DNA from: Deinococcales bacterium
Lineage (GTDB): Bacteria > Deinococcota > Deinococci > Deinococcales > Deinococcaceae
Direction: 5' to 3'
Assembly (NCBI GenBank): GCA_014378225.1
Contig: JACMOA010000160.1
Location: 1-8,385 of the forward strand
Length of the DNA stretch: 8,385 nt
Shown here: piece by piece, positions 6,079 to 8,385 of the stretch
How positions within the stretch are numbered: the first letter of the stretch is position 1
Layout of the letters: each line of letters begins with the position of its first letter
Program-made: the position numbers and the translations under genes
The notes under the pieces: generated by a model
The model's database searches: none
What the model was told of the DNA's origin: nothing
The model's input: only the letters and a program-made list of their open reading frames with translations

Positions 6079-6133
6079 CTTTAGTTTGTACACACCTTTA
6101 GTGTGCATAACAGTCTGTATAATTACATACAGA
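6079..6133 (+). promoter_or_regulatory. Promoter with dyad and direct repeats upstream of 6138
   Basis: TATAAT (6118-6123) is a perfect -10 box, 14 nt before the ATG at 6138. A 7-bp inverted repeat, TCTGTAT (6114-6120) and ATACAGA (6127-6133), covers it. Upstream, CTTTAGTTTGTAC (6079-6091) and CTTTAGTGTGCAT (6096-6108) form a direct repeat with a 17-bp period. No clear -35 box is present. The region is AT-rich compared with its surroundings. The arrangement suggests a regulated promoter, with the dyad as a possible repressor site and the direct repeats as a possible activator site; both roles are inferred. Confidence 0.5.
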
Positions 6134-6137
6134 AACT

Positions 6138-6833
6138 ATGTTAAAACGAAGCGCTTACTTTTTAGGGGTCATCAGTGTGGCCTTGACTTGGGGCGGCGGG
6201 TCAGGACTGGCTCAATCCGACGACCTTTTCTTGCTCAAAGTGGCTCCGGTGGCTCGCAAGCTCACCGTCTGGGTGGGAAACAGCACACCGCTAGAATTTC
6301 TCAACCTCGAGCGTATCCGTTTGCAGGACATCACTCCCTATCTCAAACCGGGTAACAATACCCTGCGGCTGAACTGGCAAGGTCTGAATAGCAACGGCGA
6401 CGTTTCCCTGCGAACCCAGAGCGGCGAGGTGCTGCTCAACTACGTTCTGGATGAAACACGCCAACCCATGAACGGCAGCGTTCGCTTTACAGTTTTTCTT
6501 GAGGGCAAACAAAAAATTCTGGCCGCCCGCTCAAGCGAAACCCTCAGTCTGGGCGAGGCACAGCTCAACGTTACCCTCTCGAGTGGAATCCTGACCCTGA
6601 CCCTGAACGGACAGTATCTGGGTGATTATGCAGGAACCAGTAACAGGGTCTTGCAAAATCTCAAACGCGGAACCAACCTGCTTAAAGTTCGCTGGAAAAA
6701 AGATTTTGGGGTGTCTCTACCGTTGGGTGCGCTCGAGCTGAAAAACAGTGACAATACCCAAATTTTAATGTGGAACACAGATAAAGTTCGCAGTCTCGAG
6801 GGTGAAGAGACACTGACTTTCAAATACCCATAA
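6138..6833 (+). CDS. Secreted protein with two 80-residue beta repeats, function unknown
   Basis: I do not recognise this 231-residue protein. It begins with a Sec signal peptide: MLKR, a hydrophobic core at about residues 6-18, and a probable cleavage after GLA (23-25). The rest is beta-rich and consists of two similar halves, residues 41-120 and 151-230, joined by a 30-residue linker. Matching anchors are LTVWV and LTLTL at the starts, LKPGNNTLRLNW (69-80) and LKRGTNLLKVRW (175-186), and SVRFTVF and TLTFKY at the ends. The LKPGNN pattern recalls beta-sandwich ligand-binding modules, but this is only a resemblance. There are no cysteines and no lipobox, so it should be soluble in the periplasm or outside the cell. 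The ATG is supported by the signal peptide, with no strong ribosome binding site. It follows the hemC terminator and is convergent with obg. Confidence 0.8.
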   Translation: MLKRSAYFLGVISVALTWGGGSGLAQSDDLFLLKVAPVARKLTVWVGNSTPLEFLNLERIRLQDITPYLKPGNNTLRLNWQGLNSNGDVSLRTQSGEVLLNYVLDETRQPMNGSVRFTVFLEGKQKILAARSSETLSLGEAQLNVTLSSGILTLTLNGQYLGDYAGTSNRVLQNLKRGTNLLKVRWKKDFGVSLPLGALELKNSDNTQILMWNTDKVRSLEGEETLTFKYP

Positions 6834-6973
6834 TTGGGTAGTGGGTCAGGATTGAATGCCAACCCCAAGATTGTGTAGAGTCGGTATACCTAAAATCCCT
6901 GCTCGAGCATTCTAGATATACCCACGCCTCTTTTTTTCCCCGAGCGGAGGCCAGAATCCTAAACTCGAGCGCC
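6834..6973. other. Convergent intergenic region between secreted protein gene and obg
   Basis: No gene is seen here. TACCCA (6825-6830) and TGGGTA (6835-6840) form a small 6-bp hairpin over the stop codon of the left gene. GGTATA (6884-6889) can pair with TATACC (6917-6922) around two CTCGAG-containing turns. A T7 run lies at 6931-6937, in the plus orientation, downstream of that pairing. A plus-strand terminator is therefore possible but weak. I see no good terminator for obg on the minus strand. Confidence 0.4.
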
Positions 6974-8257
6974 TTAATCGTCGGTAAAATACTCGAACAC
7001 AAAGTCGCCAATCCGCACATTATCCCCTGGTACGGCCCCAGCCCTCGCCAGACCAGAATATAGACCTTCGCGCTTGAACACCGTTTGTAGGTAGTCCACC
7101 GCGTCGTTCAAGTGGCGCTTGAAGCGGTTCAAACGGGCCTCAAACGGCCCTCCACGCACCACCCAGGTGCGCTCTTCGCCTTCTACCACCAGCTCGAGCG
7201 TGAGGCGCTCAATCCGCACTTCTTCACTCATTTCCTCGAGCGAGTGGGTTTGCGCCCACAGCTCACGGTCCGGCATCATCTCGAACAGGGTATCACGGAT
7301 TTTTTCCAGACCCGTTCCCTCGAGCGCACTAATCGGGACGATGGGCAGGCCAAAATCCAGCAGCTCCTCGTTCACCATCTCAATCTCGTCACCCTCGAGC
7401 AAATCCACCTTGTTCAGCGCGATGAGTGCCGCACTCTCGAGCAGTCGGGGGTCGTAAGCCTCGAGTTCACCCTGAAGCGCTTTGAGGGTGGTTTTGGGGT
7501 CTCCATCGGCGGCCACCACGTAAATCAGCAGGCGCGTTCGGGAGATGTGGCGCAGGAACTCGAGGCCCAGCCCCTTACCCAGACTCGCGCCCTCGATAAT
7601 TCCGGGAATATCGGCCAGGGTGAAGCGCTCGAAGGTGTTGAGTTCGCCGCGCTCCACCACGCCCAGAATAGGGGAGAGGGTGGTAAACGGGTACGCTGCA
7701 ATCTCTGGGTTAGCCCTCGAGAGCGCCGCCAGCAAACTGGATTTGCCCGCGTTGGGGTAGCCTACCAGACCCACATCTGCAATAAGCCTTAGCTCGAGCC
7801 GGATTTTGCGGCGCTCCCCGATGCTGCCCTGCTCGGCAAAACGCGGAGCCTGACGCACGGCATTTACAAAAGCGCTGTTACCGCGCCCTCCGGTTCCGGC
7901 TTTGGCCACCCGCTTGACCTGACCCACTTCAATCAGGTCCGCAATCACCATACCGTTGTCGGCATCGAAGGCGGTGGTTCCCACCGGAACGTCAACAATC
8001 AAATCAGGACCGTCTGCTCCGTTGCGAAGGCGGCCTTCACCGTATCTACCATGTGCAGCGCGGTATTTGCGCTGACCCACCAAATCTTCCAGGCTGGTCA
8101 CATTGTTGACGGCACGCAGATAAACCGTGCCGCCTTTTCCGCCGTGTCCGCCGTCAGAGCCGCCTTTGGGCATATATTTAGCGCGGTGAAAACTCATTGC
8201 GCCGTCGCCACCGTTTCCGGCGACCACTTCGATTTCTAAAATGTCACGAAAGGCCAT
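6974..8257 (-). CDS. obg: Obg/CgtA ribosome-associated GTPase
   Basis: Obg is an essential GTPase that binds the large ribosomal subunit and links ribosome assembly to growth and stress signals. Its 427 residues show the full three-domain plan. The glycine-rich Obg fold covers 1-158, with repeats such as [20 protein letters not shown] (14-33) and GGHGGKGG. The G domain has the P-loop GYPNAGKS (166-173), FTT (191-193), DIPG (216-219), NKVD (282-285) and SALEG (310-314). The C-terminal OCT domain lies at about 345-425 and ends FVFEYFTDD. The ATG at 8257 is the only possible start, because an in-frame TAG lies 12 nt upstream, and AGGAGG sits 5 nt before it. That sequence is inside a hairpin. obg often follows rplU and rpmA, but no L27 ending is recognisable in the remaining 128 bp. 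Confidence 0.97.
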   Translation of the reverse strand: MAFRDILEIEVVAGNGGDGAMSFHRAKYMPKGGSDGGHGGKGGTVYLRAVNNVTSLEDLVGQRKYRAAHGRYGEGRLRNGADGPDLIVDVPVGTTAFDADNGMVIADLIEVGQVKRVAKAGTGGRGNSAFVNAVRQAPRFAEQGSIGERRKIRLELRLIADVGLVGYPNAGKSSLLAALSRANPEIAAYPFTTLSPILGVVERGELNTFERFTLADIPGIIEGASLGKGLGLEFLRHISRTRLLIYVVAADGDPKTTLKALQGELEAYDPRLLESAALIALNKVDLLEGDEIEMVNEELLDFGLPIVPISALEGTGLEKIRDTLFEMMPDRELWAQTHSLEEMSEEVRIERLTLELVVEGEERTWVVRGGPFEARLNRFKRHLNDAVDYLQTVFKREGLYSGLARAGAVPGDNVRIGDFVFEYFTDD

Positions 8258-8261
8258 GATT

Positions 8262-8276
8262 GCCTCCTACGGAGGC
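8262..8276 (-). promoter_or_regulatory. obg Shine-Dalgarno sequence within a hairpin
   Basis: On the minus strand GCCTCC (8276-8271) and GGAGGC (8267-8262) pair perfectly around a GTA loop. The consensus Shine-Dalgarno AGGAGG (8268-8263) lies almost wholly in the second arm, five bases before the obg ATG. In the folded message the ribosome site would be masked. This is the only gene here with a strong Shine-Dalgarno sequence, in contrast to the leaderless neighbours. Confidence 0.7.
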
Positions 8277-8385
8277 GCAGAGAGCTGAGAGCGGAAGGCA
8301 GAGAGCTTTTTGCTTGGCTCTGTCTTGCGCTCGAGCCTGTTCACGCCTCGAGAATATGAGTGTCCGATTCTCCGCGCAGTCCCAC
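8277..8385. other. Region upstream of obg with short direct repeats
   Basis: GCAGAGAGCT occurs at 8277-8286 and again at 8298-8307, and related words (GAGAGC, GGAAGGC) fill the space between. The region also has CTCGAG at 8330 and 8347. On the minus strand an open frame of 14 codons runs in from the right edge and stops at 8341, which could be the end of an upstream gene but is too short to identify. No clear promoter for obg is seen. Confidence 0.35.

Larger units (their letters stand above)
21..8352. repeat. CTCGAG highly iterated palindrome, about 61 copies across the window
   Basis: By reading, the 6-bp palindrome occurs about 61 times, on average every 137 bp. Roughly 2-3 copies are expected by chance at this base composition. 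Copies lie in every gene on both strands and in most intergenic gaps. Within genes they fall in all three frames, encoding Leu-Glu (for example 3300, 3321), Ser-Ser or Ser-Arg (3461, 5449) or the centre of Ala-Arg-X (3373, 5376). Codon or peptide preference therefore cannot explain them. At least 14 copies extend to GCTCGAGC. The longest gaps, 2651-3299 and 7799-8329, are within what random spacing would give. Confidence 0.93.

Noticed and set aside
6926..6951. GCCTC and GAGGC around a T7 run as a terminator
   Set aside because: The T-run lies inside the loop instead of after the stem, so it does not fit an intrinsic terminator in either direction.
7112..7792. Long plus-strand open frame of 226 codons opposite obg
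   Set aside because: It is antisense to a highly conserved gene and its translation has no recognisable domain; it is a by-product of obg codon use.
8341..8385. End of rpmA (ribosomal protein L27) upstream of obg
   Set aside because: The 14 codons that run in from the edge do not resemble an L27 C-terminus that I can recognise.

Overview
The window (8385 bp, roughly mid-50s % GC by eye) looks like a chromosomal segment from a member of the Deinococcota, probably a Deinococcus-like lineage. The Obg GTPase closely resembles the deinococcal protein as I remember it. Several genes also have a TANNNT -10 box placed only 6-8 nt before the start codon, the leaderless arrangement common in deinococci. 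The genus cannot be fixed from sequence reading alone.

Layout, left to right: the C-terminal ATPase half of a sensor histidine kinase runs in from the left edge (+). A small, very basic secreted protein of unknown function follows (+, 467-1039). A perfect 23-bp inverted repeat separates it from the convergent moeA (-, 1114-2322). A gene-free stretch of 377 bp lies between moeA and a divergent pair of LptF/LptG-family permeases (+, 2700-3758 and 3752-4894) that overlap by a few bases. hemC (+, 5081-5986) has its own promoter and ends in a strong hairpin terminator. A second secreted protein, built of two 80-residue repeats, follows (+, 6138-6833). The window ends with obg (-, 6974-8257), whose Shine-Dalgarno sequence sits in a hairpin.

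Apart from the permease pair, the genes are single units with their own control signals: molybdenum cofactor insertion (MoeA), tetrapyrrole synthesis (HemC), ribosome-associated GTPase (Obg), envelope lipid transport (permeases) and two orphan exported proteins. There is no phage, transposase, CRISPR array or RNA gene that I can support.

The most striking signal is at DNA level. The palindrome CTCGAG occurs about 61 times, some 25-30 times more than chance, in every reading frame, on genes of both strands and between genes. It behaves like a genome-wide highly iterated palindrome, analogous to HIP1 of cyanobacteria. Secondary signals are a related pair of AACGCT-type intergenic inverted repeats, dyads overlapping the -10 boxes of both secreted-protein genes, and the obg hairpin.
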